Part shown: positions 17,833 to 27,095 of the stretch, in pieces
Numbering within the stretch: position 1 is the stretch's first letter
Layout: every line of letters starts with the position of its first letter
DNA from: CAJPPJ01 sp963536495
GTDB taxonomy: Bacteria > Bacillota_I > Bacilli_A > RF39 > UBA660
DNA length: 64,000 bases
Reading direction: 5' to 3'
Assembly (NCBI GenBank): GCA_963536495.1
Contig: CAUTAF010000002.1
Location: forward strand, 62,001-126,000
The notes under the pieces: generated by a model
Database searches by the model: none
Told to the model about the DNA's origin: nothing
What the model saw: only the letters and a program-made list of their open reading frames with translations
Position numbers and translations under genes: made by a program

Positions 17833-19560
17833 CTAATCTTTTTCTATTTCAGTTTCATATAAATGTTTATATGAACTACAATTTTTTATTAAATATTCAT
17901 GACTTCCACTGTCTATTATTTTACCATCTTCTAAATAAAATATTTTATTTGCTTTTCTTATTGTAGATAACCTATGAGCTATTATCAAAATAGTATATTC
18001 ACCTTCCATATTTTCAATAGCTTTTTGTATTTCGTATTGAGTTTCATTATCAAGAGCACTAGTAGCTTCATCAAATAAAATTATCTCTGTTTTTTGAATT
18101 AAAGCTCTTGCTATTGCAAGTCTTTGTTTTTGACCACCAGATAAATTAACTCCACCTTCTCCGATAATAGTATCGTATTTATTTTCTAAACTATCGATAA
18201 ACTTATCTAAACAAGCAAGTCTACATGCTTCTTTCATCTCTTTATCAGTTAAATCACTTTTAACTAATTTCAAATTTTCTTTAATACTCATATTAAAAAT
18301 ATAAGGATTTTGACCAATAATAGTAATATTACCTCTTATTGTATCTTTATCTAATTCATTGATATCATAATCATCTATTAAAATTTGACCAGAGTTTACA
18401 TCATACATTTTAACTAACAGATTAAAGATTGTAGTTTTTCCACTACCACTTTTACCTACAAAAGCTACAGTAGTATTTTTATCAATTTTAAAACTTAAAT
18501 CTTTTAAAACTTTATTTTTACCATAAGAAAATTTAACGTTTCTAAACTCAAAATCTCCATTTATTTTATCTAGATGAATATTTCCAAATTTTTCTTTTTT
18601 ATATTCACCTTCTTCTAATATTTCTTTAAGTCTTACTCTAGATACATCAAACTCTTTTAAATAACTTATTAGATCTCCTAATAAATAATAGAAACTATGA
18701 GAATTTCTTACATAATTATATAGAACAACTGCACTTGCTATTGCAACATTTTTTTCTTTTATTATAAAAATTAAAAGAAAGATAAATAAAAGATTAAAAA
18801 CATTATCCACTGACCAACTTAAAAATCTAAAATCATAACCTACATTTCTTAACTTAATATATTTATTAGAATAATCATCTACATCTTTATCAAATTTAGA
18901 TAAATAATCTTTTTCACTATTAAGCATTTTTATATCTCTAGATCCTCTTACAAGTTCAGAAATAGTAGTATATAATCTATCATTTGTTTTTCTAACTATT
19001 TTATCTAATTTTTCCTTTTTATTTGATCTTATTTGTTCTATAACAAATAAAATTATCGTCATTATAACAACTAATATACCTACCATATAATTAATTATAA
19101 ATATAGCTAAAATATTACCAACATTAACAAATAAATCTCCTAATAAATCTAAAATAACATAAAATATATCTGATATTTTATAAGTATCAGAAGTTATTCG
19201 TTGTAAAAATTTACCACTTCCAGCTTTATCTAAACCTTCATTTGTAATTTTAAGCATATTTTGTGCTACATCTTTTGTAATAGCATTTGATAATCGTTGA
19301 TATATATAAGTCATTCTTTTTCTTGTATAATAAAATGTCTGATTTTCTATAAGAGTTATTACAAATAATACCACTCCAAAATATATTAATTCATTAAATT
19401 TTCCATTAGTTAATTTTATAATTAATTGAGCTGATACTATAGGGGTAATTATTCTTAGAATTATATTAAAAGTGTTTACAATAAAAACAAGGAATATTTT
19501 AGATTTTATTCCAGAAGCATAACTCAAAACAAATTTTAAAGTCTCAATAAATTTTTTCAT
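17833..19560 (-). CDS. ABC transporter, fused membrane and ATPase domains
   Basis: Half-transporter of the B-family exporter type, 575 aa. Residues 1-310 carry about six membrane segments, and the ATPase follows with GKSGSGKTT (Walker A), LSGGQKQRLAIARAL (signature) and ILFDEATSALD (Walker B). Such proteins work as dimers to export lipids, peptides or drugs. Only one half-transporter gene is here, so a homodimer is likely. Substrate unknown. It lies between the GH25 lysozyme gene (8 nt upstream) and uvrB (7 nt downstream) in one compact minus-strand run. Confidence 0.9.
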   Translation of the reverse strand: MKKFIETLKFVLSYASGIKSKIFLVFIVNTFNIILRIITPIVSAQLIIKLTNGKFNELIYFGVVLFVITLIENQTFYYTRKRMTYIYQRLSNAITKDVAQNMLKITNEGLDKAGSGKFLQRITSDTYKISDIFYVILDLLGDLFVNVGNILAIFIINYMVGILVVIMTIILFVIEQIRSNKKEKLDKIVRKTNDRLYTTISELVRGSRDIKMLNSEKDYLSKFDKDVDDYSNKYIKLRNVGYDFRFLSWSVDNVFNLLFIFLLIFIIKEKNVAIASAVVLYNYVRNSHSFYYLLGDLISYLKEFDVSRVRLKEILEEGEYKKEKFGNIHLDKINGDFEFRNVKFSYGKNKVLKDLSFKIDKNTTVAFVGKSGSGKTTIFNLLVKMYDVNSGQILIDDYDINELDKDTIRGNITIIGQNPYIFNMSIKENLKLVKSDLTDKEMKEACRLACLDKFIDSLENKYDTIIGEGGVNLSGGQKQRLAIARALIQKTEIILFDEATSALDNETQYEIQKAIENMEGEYTILIIAHRLSTIRKANKIFYLEDGKIIDSGSHEYLIKNCSSYKHLYETEIEKD

Positions 19561-19568
19561 AAAAATTC

Positions 19569-20759
19569 CTATTCATAAAGTACATTAACATCTACAAAAC
19601 CTTGGACTCCAGAAATTAAACCATTTTCTGTAAGTTGCCACATTTTATAATCTTTAGAGTAATTAGTTTTACTAGTATAATGAGCAAGCCATATAGGATA
19701 AGAAATATTCCAAATATTTTCTAAATAATATTTAGAAGAATAATTTAATACTTCATAACCATCTTTTTTTATTTCTTCTAAAAAAACTGCAGCATTTTTA
19801 TTAATATCATAAATACTTAATTTTGCTTTTTCTACATTTTTCCAATCTTCAAAGTCGTATGCTACAGGCATATCTATTTTATAATTTTTTATATATTTTT
19901 TTATAAATTCAGCTTGTTTTTTAGCATCTTTAACATCTTTTGCATAAGAATAAAAATACACTCCTGCTTTAATACCATATTTATTTGCTAATTTAATATT
20001 TTGTTCATAATACTTATCTAATACTAACTCTTTACCAAAACCAGTTTGATAACCAAGTCTTATCATAACAAATTCAACATTTGCTGCTTTTAATTTTTCG
20101 AAATCTACATTTGCTTGCCACTTAGATATATCTATACCTATTTTTGTTTTTTTATTTTTATGTTCATTATAGATATCTTCATATTTAATACCAACTCTTT
20201 TAGCAGGTTTTGATATTTCTTTATTATCTTTTGGTTTTTCTATAACTTCAACAGTAAATTCTTTTTTAGTTTCATTTTTAGAACTATCTGTTGCTTTTAA
20301 AATTAGTTTATATTTACCAATTTTTTCTATATCAATATCTTGTTCTATTTCTTTTTTAACTTCTCTATCATAATTATCCAAGACAAGAAAATTTTTAGTA
20401 TAATCTTTTTTTACACCTTTATATGTTTTAAAATAATTAGCACCAAAAACAAGTGGTTTAATATTATCTATGATATTTATTTTTATTCTTGCTTGTCGTT
20501 TTTTATTATTTTTATTAAGATAAACAAAAGATATTTCTTTTTCTCCTATTTCTTCAAAAAACAACTCTCTATCATCAAGTATCTTTTCTTTCACATTTAA
20601 AATTTTAGATAATTTCTCTTTTTTATGAACATCTAAAACAAAATTTTTATCTTTAACTATAGAATTATCAAAAAGCAGCATATTATCTATCATTACATAT
20701 GCTGCTAAAGCAATTATTAAAGCAAAAACTATACTTATAGTTATAACTATTTTCTTCAT
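19569..20759 (-). CDS. Membrane-anchored GH25 lysozyme (muramidase)
   Basis: A protein of 396 aa. One N-terminal membrane or signal segment (about residues 4-24) is followed by two short beta domains (about 30-175). A GH25 barrel spans about 200-396 and starts GIDISKWQANVDF. The catalytic acids fit D in GIDISKWQ and D/E in AYDFEDW, as expected for a retaining muramidase that cuts N-acetylmuramic-N-acetylglucosamine bonds. The lack of a signal-peptidase site suggests membrane anchoring, so it would remodel the organism's own wall. This implies the cell has peptidoglycan and is not a wall-less mollicute. Confidence 0.88.
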   Translation of the reverse strand: MKKIVITISIVFALIIALAAYVMIDNMLLFDNSIVKDKNFVLDVHKKEKLSKILNVKEKILDDRELFFEEIGEKEISFVYLNKNNKKRQARIKINIIDNIKPLVFGANYFKTYKGVKKDYTKNFLVLDNYDREVKKEIEQDIDIEKIGKYKLILKATDSSKNETKKEFTVEVIEKPKDNKEISKPAKRVGIKYEDIYNEHKNKKTKIGIDISKWQANVDFEKLKAANVEFVMIRLGYQTGFGKELVLDKYYEQNIKLANKYGIKAGVYFYSYAKDVKDAKKQAEFIKKYIKNYKIDMPVAYDFEDWKNVEKAKLSIYDINKNAAVFLEEIKKDGYEVLNYSSKYYLENIWNISYPIWLAHYTSKTNYSKDYKMWQLTENGLISGVQGFVDVNVLYE

Positions 20760-20812
20760 ACTATCATTATATAATATTAATAAATATAATTACATACTAT
20801 GTATAAATTTAT

Positions 20813-21697
20813 CTAATTATTGACATTTGTCATAGAATCTCTTCTATGTTTTAAAACTTTTACAAATTCTTTAATTGATTCTTTTTTATTTTCATGTGTT
20901 GTTTCTTTTTCTTCTTCTATATATTTATTAATATCAAGAACAACAATAGAATCACATATTTTATACAAATAAAAACCATATAATTGAGAATAATCATTTG
21001 TTTCTCTACCATTTACCAAAGCTTTTATATATTCATCTTTTTCTTTTAAAGTTACATAGATCGGAGGAATACCTGCTTCTATAAACAATTTATTAGTTAA
21101 AGCTCTTATAGTTCGACCATTTCCATCAAAAAAAGGATGGACAAGTAACATATCAGCACTTAATTTTACTGCATCGTAAATAAATGATGTTATTTCTTCA
21201 TCAGAATTATTTTCTTTTAATTTTTTTGCTCTTTCTTCCAAAGATGCTATATCTTTATTTAAATATAATGCTTCTTTATATATATTTTCCCAAGCAACTA
21301 AATTAGTAGGGTCTCCCTTTAAATATGCAGGTGATCTTCTAAATTCACCACCACATTCAGAATATTTTTCAAATTCAAATAACTTCTTATGAAATTCTTT
21401 TAATGTGTAAAAATTTAAACTATCTATTTCTTCACTAACTAAAAAATGATATAGATTTTTCATCCCTTGTTTTTGAGCATCATTATGATCCATATCCTCA
21501 AATTTAAGTTCATTTTTAACATAGTTTTTTATAAATTCTTTATCATTTAAATTATATGTCTTTTTCATATCAAAATAATCAGTAACTAATTTTTCAGGAA
21601 GAGATAAATCAAAACTATATAAAATACCATTTTCTTGTCTATATTTATATGCTAAAAAACGTTCAATTATCTCATTATAAGCTTCTTTATCTATCAT
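20813..21697 (-). CDS. Fic-domain protein (probable AMP transferase)
   Basis: A protein of 294 aa. The Fic core HPFFDGNGRTIR is intact (His base, acidic metal ligand, Asn-Gly-Arg phosphate site), so transfer of AMP or a similar group from a nucleotide to a target hydroxyl is expected. An N-terminal helical region of ~100 aa precedes it. An S/T-x-x-x-E-G/N inhibitory helix was not obvious. I start at the ATG at 21697, 8 nt after AGAGGTG; a longer reading uses a poor upstream codon. There is no Phd/antitoxin-like partner next door, so toxin-antitoxin status is unsupported. Confidence 0.85.
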   Translation of the reverse strand: MIDKEAYNEIIERFLAYKYRQENGILYSFDLSLPEKLVTDYFDMKKTYNLNDKEFIKNYVKNELKFEDMDHNDAQKQGMKNLYHFLVSEEIDSLNFYTLKEFHKKLFEFEKYSECGGEFRRSPAYLKGDPTNLVAWENIYKEALYLNKDIASLEERAKKLKENNSDEEITSFIYDAVKLSADMLLVHPFFDGNGRTIRALTNKLFIEAGIPPIYVTLKEKDEYIKALVNGRETNDYSQLYGFYLYKICDSIVVLDINKYIEEEKETTHENKKESIKEFVKVLKHRRDSMTNVNN

Positions 21698-21847
21698 ATT
21701 CAACACCTCTTTCTTTATTAAGTTATGTATTATATCAAATTTTTTGTTTTTTAGCAAAAAGCTTAAATTTTATATTATTAAACTATTAAATTAGTTAATG
21801 AAGGTAAATAAAAAAGATTTATAAAATAAAAATTTAGTTTTAATAAA

Positions 21848-22264
21848 TTAATTATCATATAACCATTTTGCAATTATTTGATATTTAGGTGTATATCTAG
21901 TTTCTTCTAATATATATTTTTTTAACCAAGAATTTTTTTGATATAAGAAAAATACTGTAGATAATACTACTACATAATATAAAGAAAATTTAATAATTGT
22001 TTTTGTTATTTTTATTTCTTTATATTTTTTTATTAATATATATATTAAAAATATGAATAATAAAAGACTTATAATTCCACTTAATATACCTATTTTTTTA
22101 CTTATTAATATATTACTATTTAAAGATACTATAAAAATAAAGAAAAATATCGGTAATAAAACAGATCCTACATAAGTAATACTATATAAGATTTTATTAT
22201 AAAATTTGTTAAGTTCTATTTTTTCTTGTTCATATATATCTAATATTTCAATTTTATTATTCAT
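21848..22264 (-). CDS. Small membrane protein
   Basis: A protein of 138 aa with three hydrophobic segments (about residues 27-48, 56-79 and 90-110), a charged N-terminus and a short hydrophilic tail. Family not recognised. It overlaps the upstream 22257-22559 gene by 8 nt, so the two are translationally coupled and probably act together in the membrane. Confidence 0.55.
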   Translation of the reverse strand: MNNKIEILDIYEQEKIELNKFYNKILYSITYVGSVLLPIFFFIFIVSLNSNILISKKIGILSGIISLLLFIFLIYILIKKYKEIKITKTIIKFSLYYVVVLSTVFFLYQKNSWLKKYILEETRYTPKYQIIAKWLYDN

Positions 22265-22559
22265 CTCTTCCTCTTTTAATACAATTATTATTTTTGATAT
22301 CGTTTATCTTTAAATTATCACATTCTTCTTTATATATTTCTTTTAATACTTCTATATTTTCACTTAATAATTCACTTAAGTTATTATCAACAAAAAACTT
22401 TTCATCATTTAATAAATCACTATTATTATTCACTATATATTCAGCAATATTTAAATAAGAATAATTTTTATCATAATTATCTATTTTTTCTAAAATAAAA
22501 CTTAATACTATTAAAAATAAACCTAAAACAACAATTAAAAACTTCTTTTTATTTTTCAT
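22257..22559 (-). CDS. Small protein with N-terminal membrane anchor
   Basis: A protein of 100 aa with one N-terminal hydrophobic helix (residues 5-22) after a Lys-rich start, then a hydrophilic Asn/Glu-rich domain that would face outward. Two Cys (in EECD and NNCI) could form a disulfide. Unrecognised. First gene of a two-gene unit directly behind the terminator of the cell-division operon. Confidence 0.55.
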   Translation of the reverse strand: MKNKKKFLIVVLGLFLIVLSFILEKIDNYDKNYSYLNIAEYIVNNNSDLLNDEKFFVDNNLSELLSENIEVLKEIYKEECDNLKINDIKNNNCIKRGRDE

Positions 22560-22582
22560 ACTATCACTAAAATTATTATATA

Positions 22583-22620
22583 AAAAAAGAGTTACTTTTA
22601 TAATTAATAACTCTTTTTTT
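22583..22620. terminator. Bidirectional intrinsic terminator of the prfB-ftsEX-M23 run
   Basis: AAAAAAGAGTTA / TAACTCTTTTTT with a 12-nt loop is flanked by A and T runs. On the minus strand it is 18 nt past the stop of the M23 hydrolase gene. Confidence 0.8.
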
Positions 22621-22637
22621 TATATTGATATGTAAAA

Positions 22638-23822
22638 TTATCTACCTCTAAACCATTCATATTTTCTATTTGGTAAGGATATATAATTATATGCTCCTCT
22701 ATATCCATTAGCTGCTAAGTCTCTAATATACTTATCTTTTGCCCACCAATTACGACATACATTGTCAAAATAATATCTACATGGAACTATTTCTAAGTGT
22801 AAATGAGGTCCAGTTGCCCATCCGGTAGAACCCATATAACCAATTAAATCATCACTTGTTATATCATTTCCAACTCTAATTTTAGGTCCATATGAATCCA
22901 TATGTATATAAACAGAAGTATAGTATTTACCATCTTTATAGTGTGTCATAATAACAGTTTTTCCACCATAACCATCAGTATATACTGCTACTACTTTACC
23001 ATTAGCTACAGCATATATAGGTTCTCTTTTATTACTACTACTGATATCTACACCTTGATGGAAATATCCATATGTTGCTAAATCACCTTGATAACCAGTA
23101 ACATAACCTTGTCTCATAGGTCTTCTAAATATACCAGCATCATAATCTTTAGCACAATCAACTCCAATAACGTGATTTGATTTACAACCTTTTTTCTTAT
23201 AATAATTAACTATTTCATCATATTGTTCTACTTGTTTTTTTATACTAACTCCACCTTCAACTAAATGAGCTTTATCAGTTCCAAGTTTTACTAATTGATT
23301 ATCCAATTCATTCTTTTTATCTGCAAGTTTACTTTGAATAGAAATAATATCTTTTTGTCTTTGTTCTTGTTTTTTTATAGTATCTGTTAATGTTTTCGTA
23401 GTGTTTTTAGTATATTCTAAAAATTGATCTACAACAGAATATCTATAGATAAATGTAGAAATATCTTTTGAATCAAATATATAATCTATATAAAAATTAC
23501 CACTTTGAGACATTTGATAATACTCAATTAACTTCTTAGTCTTTTTCTTTAAATTATCTATTTCTACCTTGTTATCTTCCATCTCTTTGATAATTACTTC
23601 TTTTTCTTTTAGCAAGGAATTAACTTCATCATTAATAGTTTTTATTCTATTATTAGCAGATGCTATTGCATTATTTGTAGAATTTATTTTAGCATTATTA
23701 CTATTTAATTCAGCTTTATATTGATTAAGTTTCGCCTCATATTCTCCAAGTGTTATTGCATTAATATTATTAGAAATAAATACTATAAATAAAAGTATTG
23801 ATACTTTAAATAACTTTTTCAT
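22638..23822 (-). CDS. FtsEX-linked murein hydrolase, coiled coil plus M23 (LytM) domain
   Basis: A protein of 394 aa with a signal peptide (~22 residues), a long coiled coil (about 25-200, heptad-rich) and a C-terminal M23 peptidase. The zinc ligands are present: H and D in YFHQGVDIS and the HLHLE pair. So this copy should be an active endopeptidase rather than an EnvC-type dead activator. In Gram-positives, FtsX gates exactly such coiled-coil hydrolases (PcsB, CwlO, RipC types). Its gene overlaps ftsX by 4 nt, which supports that partnership. It cuts peptide cross-links in peptidoglycan at division or elongation sites. After the M23 domain there is a ~35-residue tail with two Cys. Confidence 0.88.
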   Translation of the reverse strand: MKKLFKVSILLFIVFISNNINAITLGEYEAKLNQYKAELNSNNAKINSTNNAIASANNRIKTINDEVNSLLKEKEVIIKEMEDNKVEIDNLKKKTKKLIEYYQMSQSGNFYIDYIFDSKDISTFIYRYSVVDQFLEYTKNTTKTLTDTIKKQEQRQKDIISIQSKLADKKNELDNQLVKLGTDKAHLVEGGVSIKKQVEQYDEIVNYYKKKGCKSNHVIGVDCAKDYDAGIFRRPMRQGYVTGYQGDLATYGYFHQGVDISSSNKREPIYAVANGKVVAVYTDGYGGKTVIMTHYKDGKYYTSVYIHMDSYGPKIRVGNDITSDDLIGYMGSTGWATGPHLHLEIVPCRYYFDNVCRNWWAKDKYIRDLAANGYRGAYNYISLPNRKYEWFRGR

Positions 23823-24712
23823 AATTTTAAATATTTCCTTACTGCTCCACTACTACCAAGCATACCAACTATTACTCCAATTATAACTAAAATTAAAGAT
23901 ACAATATATACTAAACTACTTGGTGACATTAATTTAATTATATTAGAATATATATTTCCTTGAAATCTATTATAAACATAAGAATATAAGTATATTGTAA
24001 GTAATATAGGTATTATACTTCCAATAAATCCAAGAACCATACCTTCTACAACAAACGGAAATTTAATAGCAAAATTACTTGCTCCAACAACTCTCATTAT
24101 TTCAATTTCTCTTTTTCTTGAATAAATTGTTAATTTAATAGTATTTATAATTAAGAAAATAGTAACTACTATCAATATTATTACAGTAGTATACATAAGC
24201 TTATTAACAACTTCAAAAGTTGTTAACATTTTTTCAATGGTTGTTTTACCATAATTAACACTACTTATTCCTTTAATTACTTCTATTTTACTAACTGTAT
24301 CATTTATTTGTTTTAAATCACTTACCTTTATTTTAAAACTATCTTTAAGAGGTAAATCATCGTCATTCCAATCTTTTAACCATTCTTTAAATTGAGATGA
24401 AGAAGCAGATAATTCTTTTTTAGCGTCTACTTTTGATACGAATTCTACTTTTGCTATATTTTTTAATTCATTTAATTCTTTTTGAATAGCATTTTTATCT
24501 GATTTTTTTTCTAAAAAAGCTATAATAGTAACATCTTTTTTAATATTTGTAGAAAAATTATTTACGTTAGCACTAAGTATAATAGCAACCGATACTATAA
24601 AAAGAGTAATACTTACACAAACTATAGATGCTATTGATAAAGAAAAATTTCTTACAACACTTTTAAAAGCATCTCTTATTCCTCTTTGTAACATTCTAAA
24701 GATCTGCATCAT
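23819..24712 (-). CDS. ftsX: Cell division protein FtsX
   Basis: A protein of 297 aa with the FtsX layout. A cytoplasmic N-terminus is followed by one membrane segment (about 22-45), an outside loop of ~110 aa with KKDVTIIAFL, and three further membrane segments in the FtsX/MacB domain. It passes ATPase motion of FtsE to the outside hydrolase. Two adjacent ATG codons are possible starts (24712 or 24709), both inside the end of ftsE, so translation is coupled. The M23 protein encoded directly downstream is the expected client. Confidence 0.93.
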   Translation of the reverse strand: MMQIFRMLQRGIRDAFKSVVRNFSLSIASIVCVSITLFIVSVAIILSANVNNFSTNIKKDVTIIAFLEKKSDKNAIQKELNELKNIAKVEFVSKVDAKKELSASSSQFKEWLKDWNDDDLPLKDSFKIKVSDLKQINDTVSKIEVIKGISSVNYGKTTIEKMLTTFEVVNKLMYTTVIILIVVTIFLIINTIKLTIYSRKREIEIMRVVGASNFAIKFPFVVEGMVLGFIGSIIPILLTIYLYSYVYNRFQGNIYSNIIKLMSPSSLVYIVSLILVIIGVIVGMLGSSGAVRKYLKL

Positions 24713-25394
24713 TATATACTCCTTTCTCAGAGTCTTTTACTAATTTACCATTCTTAATTACTAAAACTCTTTTTTTCATATTATTTACTATTGCTTTATC
24801 ATGTGTTGCCATAATAATAGTAGTACCTAAAGTCTTATTAATATTATTTAAAATATCCATTATTTCCATACTTTTTTCTGGGTCAAGATTTCCTGTAGGT
24901 TCATCACAAATAAGTAATTTAGGATTATTAACTATCGCTCTTGCTATTGCAACCCTTTGTTGTTCTCCTCCAGATAATTGAGTAGGAAAAGATCTTGTTT
25001 TATTTTTAAGTCCTACTACTTCTAAAGCTTTTAATACTTTAGGTTGAATTTTTTTCTTTTCAGTACCTACTACTTCTAAAGCAAATGCTACATTTTCATA
25101 TACCGTAAGTTTTTCTAAAAGTCTATAATCTTGAAATATAACTCCTAGTTTTCTTCTTATTTTATATACTTTATTATTTTTTAATTTAGCAACATTTAAA
25201 CCACTTAATATTATTTCTCCATTAAATGGTTTAACTTCTCTATATAACATTTTTATAAATGTAGATTTACCACTTCCTGTTTTACCAATAACAAAAACAA
25301 AATCGCCCTTTTTTATTGAAACCGAAAAATCCTTAATAGCATAAACTCCATTAGGGTACTTAACATTAACATCTTTTATATTTATTAATTCCAT
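24696..25394 (-). CDS. ftsE: Cell division ATP-binding protein FtsE
   Basis: A protein of 232 aa. Walker A GKTGSGKST, signature LSGGEQQRVAIARA, Walker B LLICDEPTGNLD, and the FtsE-specific RRKLGVIFQDYRLL. It binds FtsX at the inner face of the membrane and, with it, controls septal or lateral wall hydrolysis. It overlaps ftsX by 17 nt. It follows the two YitT genes with a ~75-nt gap. Confidence 0.96.
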   Translation of the reverse strand: MELINIKDVNVKYPNGVYAIKDFSVSIKKGDFVFVIGKTGSGKSTFIKMLYREVKPFNGEIILSGLNVAKLKNNKVYKIRRKLGVIFQDYRLLEKLTVYENVAFALEVVGTEKKKIQPKVLKALEVVGLKNKTRSFPTQLSGGEQQRVAIARAIVNNPKLLICDEPTGNLDPEKSMEIMDILNNINKTLGTTIIMATHDKAIVNNMKKRVLVIKNGKLVKDSEKGVYNDADL

Positions 25395-25470
25395 ATATTC
25401 CTCTTTTTCAATTTTAACACTATTAGATTATTAGTTTAATAATATTAATTTATTTTTTATTTAAATTTGT

Positions 25471-26298
25471 CTACACTCCACCTTTAACATGATAAGAATC
25501 TGTTACTATCATAAAGGCTTCTTTATCTATTTCTTTAATTGTATCTTTTACATAATTATATTTAATAGTTGGTACTACACTCATAATAAGTTGATCATCT
25601 TTTCTACTATATGCACCTTTTACTTGAATTAATGTTGCACCATAACCCTCTTTTTTCAAGAAATCTTCAACCTTTTTATCTTCGTTAGTTATAACATAAA
25701 ATGCTTTATTACTAGATATTCCTAAAAAGACTCTATCATATACATATCTACCTACAAATATAACTATTAAAGCATATATTAAATTCATAACATTTTTATT
25801 AACAAAAACTCCAGTTACTACTATAACAGTATTAATCATATTGCTTATTTTCGCCATTGGTATATATGTCTTTTCATGTATTACTTCAGAAAGTAGTGTT
25901 ATACCTCCTGAGTTAAATCCATTTTTAGAATCAAGTCCTGTAGTAAATCCATTTATTAAACCTGCAATTAAAGCAATCATCAAAGGTTCAGTTATACCAA
26001 TTTCAAAAGCAGTAGGTATATTTGAAGTTATTTTTATAAAAAATGGAAGTAAAATACCAGCAAGTATAGAACTAGCTATCTTCTCTTTAGGTAAAAAGAA
26101 ATTAGCTATAAATACTATTACAAGAGATACCAATAAAATTGTGATCGACGGATCTATATAAATTAAATTTTTAACTAAAATACCTATACCACTACTTCCA
26201 CCTGCTACTATTTTTAAAGGTTCATAAAACATATTAAAAACAACTGCACTTAAAAAAGTAGTAAAAACAAACACTATCCATTTAAAAGCTTTTTTCAT
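25471..26298 (-). CDS. YitT-family membrane protein (DUF161/DUF2179), copy 1
   Basis: A protein of 275 aa with five to six membrane segments in the N-terminal two thirds (the SSGIGILVKNL and NGFTTGLDSKNGFNSGGITL repeats are typical), then a soluble C-terminal DUF2179 domain starting near KAFYVITNEDKKVEDFL. These are abundant Gram-positive membrane proteins of unclear transport role. Its stop-start junction with copy 2 (26295) overlaps by 4 nt, so both are made together. Confidence 0.85.
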   Translation of the reverse strand: MKKAFKWIVFVFTTFLSAVVFNMFYEPLKIVAGGSSGIGILVKNLIYIDPSITILLVSLVIVFIANFFLPKEKIASSILAGILLPFFIKITSNIPTAFEIGITEPLMIALIAGLINGFTTGLDSKNGFNSGGITLLSEVIHEKTYIPMAKISNMINTVIVVTGVFVNKNVMNLIYALIVIFVGRYVYDRVFLGISSNKAFYVITNEDKKVEDFLKKEGYGATLIQVKGAYSRKDDQLIMSVVPTIKYNYVKDTIKEIDKEAFMIVTDSYHVKGGV

Positions 26299-27095
26299 CT
26301 ATAACCTCCATAAGTTTCATATGCATCACTTACTGATATAACGATATTTTTATCTATTTTTTCTAACCCTTTAGTAAGCATATAAAACTTTTCATTTTCT
26401 ATTAAACAAAGTAAACATTTTTCTTCATTACTTGTATATATCTCTGTAAGACCTAAAGATAAATTATTTATTAAATATTTTTTAACTTCTCTATCTTTTT
26501 TAGTTATTATATAGAAAAGTTTAGAATCACTAACACCAATTAACATATAATCAACTATTCTTTCTGTTATATAAAGTATTAATAAATTATAAACAAATAA
26601 ATTAACTCCAAATACAAATAAACCTAAAAATACTATAAAACCATCTGTTAAAACATTAGCTGTTGCTAAAGACAAATTAGTATTTCGATAAATAATTAAA
26701 GCTATAATATCACTTCCGCCCTTAGAAAAACCAGTTTTATATATAAGACCACTTCCTATACCATTTAATGCTATTGCACATACTGTAGATAATGGTAATG
26801 TTAATTCCAAATTTATTTTTATAAAAGAAGTTAAATAAATAAATATAGGTATTAACATAGTTCCAATTAACATATTATAAAAATCTTCTTGACTTAAAAA
26901 TATAACAGCTATAATAATAAGAATAATTGTTGCAATCATAATAAATAAATTTATATCTATTCCTAAAAATTTATTAAAAACAATAGCAAGACCAGATACA
27001 TCACCTATTACAAAATTATTTTCCAGCATAAAAAAGTTGTAACCAATAGCACAACATAATGAACCTAATATTAAATTAAATACTTTCTTTTTCAT
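26295..27095 (-). CDS. YitT-family membrane protein, copy 2
   Basis: A protein of 266 aa with the same layout as copy 1. The glycine-rich repeats GDVSGLAIVFNKFLG and GFSKGGSDIIAL are in the membrane part, and a DUF2179-like tail begins at KLFYIITKKDREVKKYL. The two copies are clearly paralogous but well diverged, so this is an old tandem duplication and may form a heteromer. It overlaps the 3' end of prfB by 20 nt. Confidence 0.85.
   Translation of the reverse strand: MKKKVFNLILGSLCCAIGYNFFMLENNFVIGDVSGLAIVFNKFLGIDINLFIMIATIILIIIAVIFLSQEDFYNMLIGTMLIPIFIYLTSFIKINLELTLPLSTVCAIALNGIGSGLIYKTGFSKGGSDIIALIIYRNTNLSLATANVLTDGFIVFLGLFVFGVNLFVYNLLILYITERIVDYMLIGVSDSKLFYIITKKDREVKKYLINNLSLGLTEIYTSNEEKCLLCLIENEKFYMLTKGLEKIDKNIVISVSDAYETYGGYR

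Noticed and set aside
20813..21697. Fic protein as a toxin of a toxin-antitoxin pair.
   Set aside because: No antitoxin-like gene is adjacent; upstream is A+T-rich sequence, then a two-gene membrane unit.
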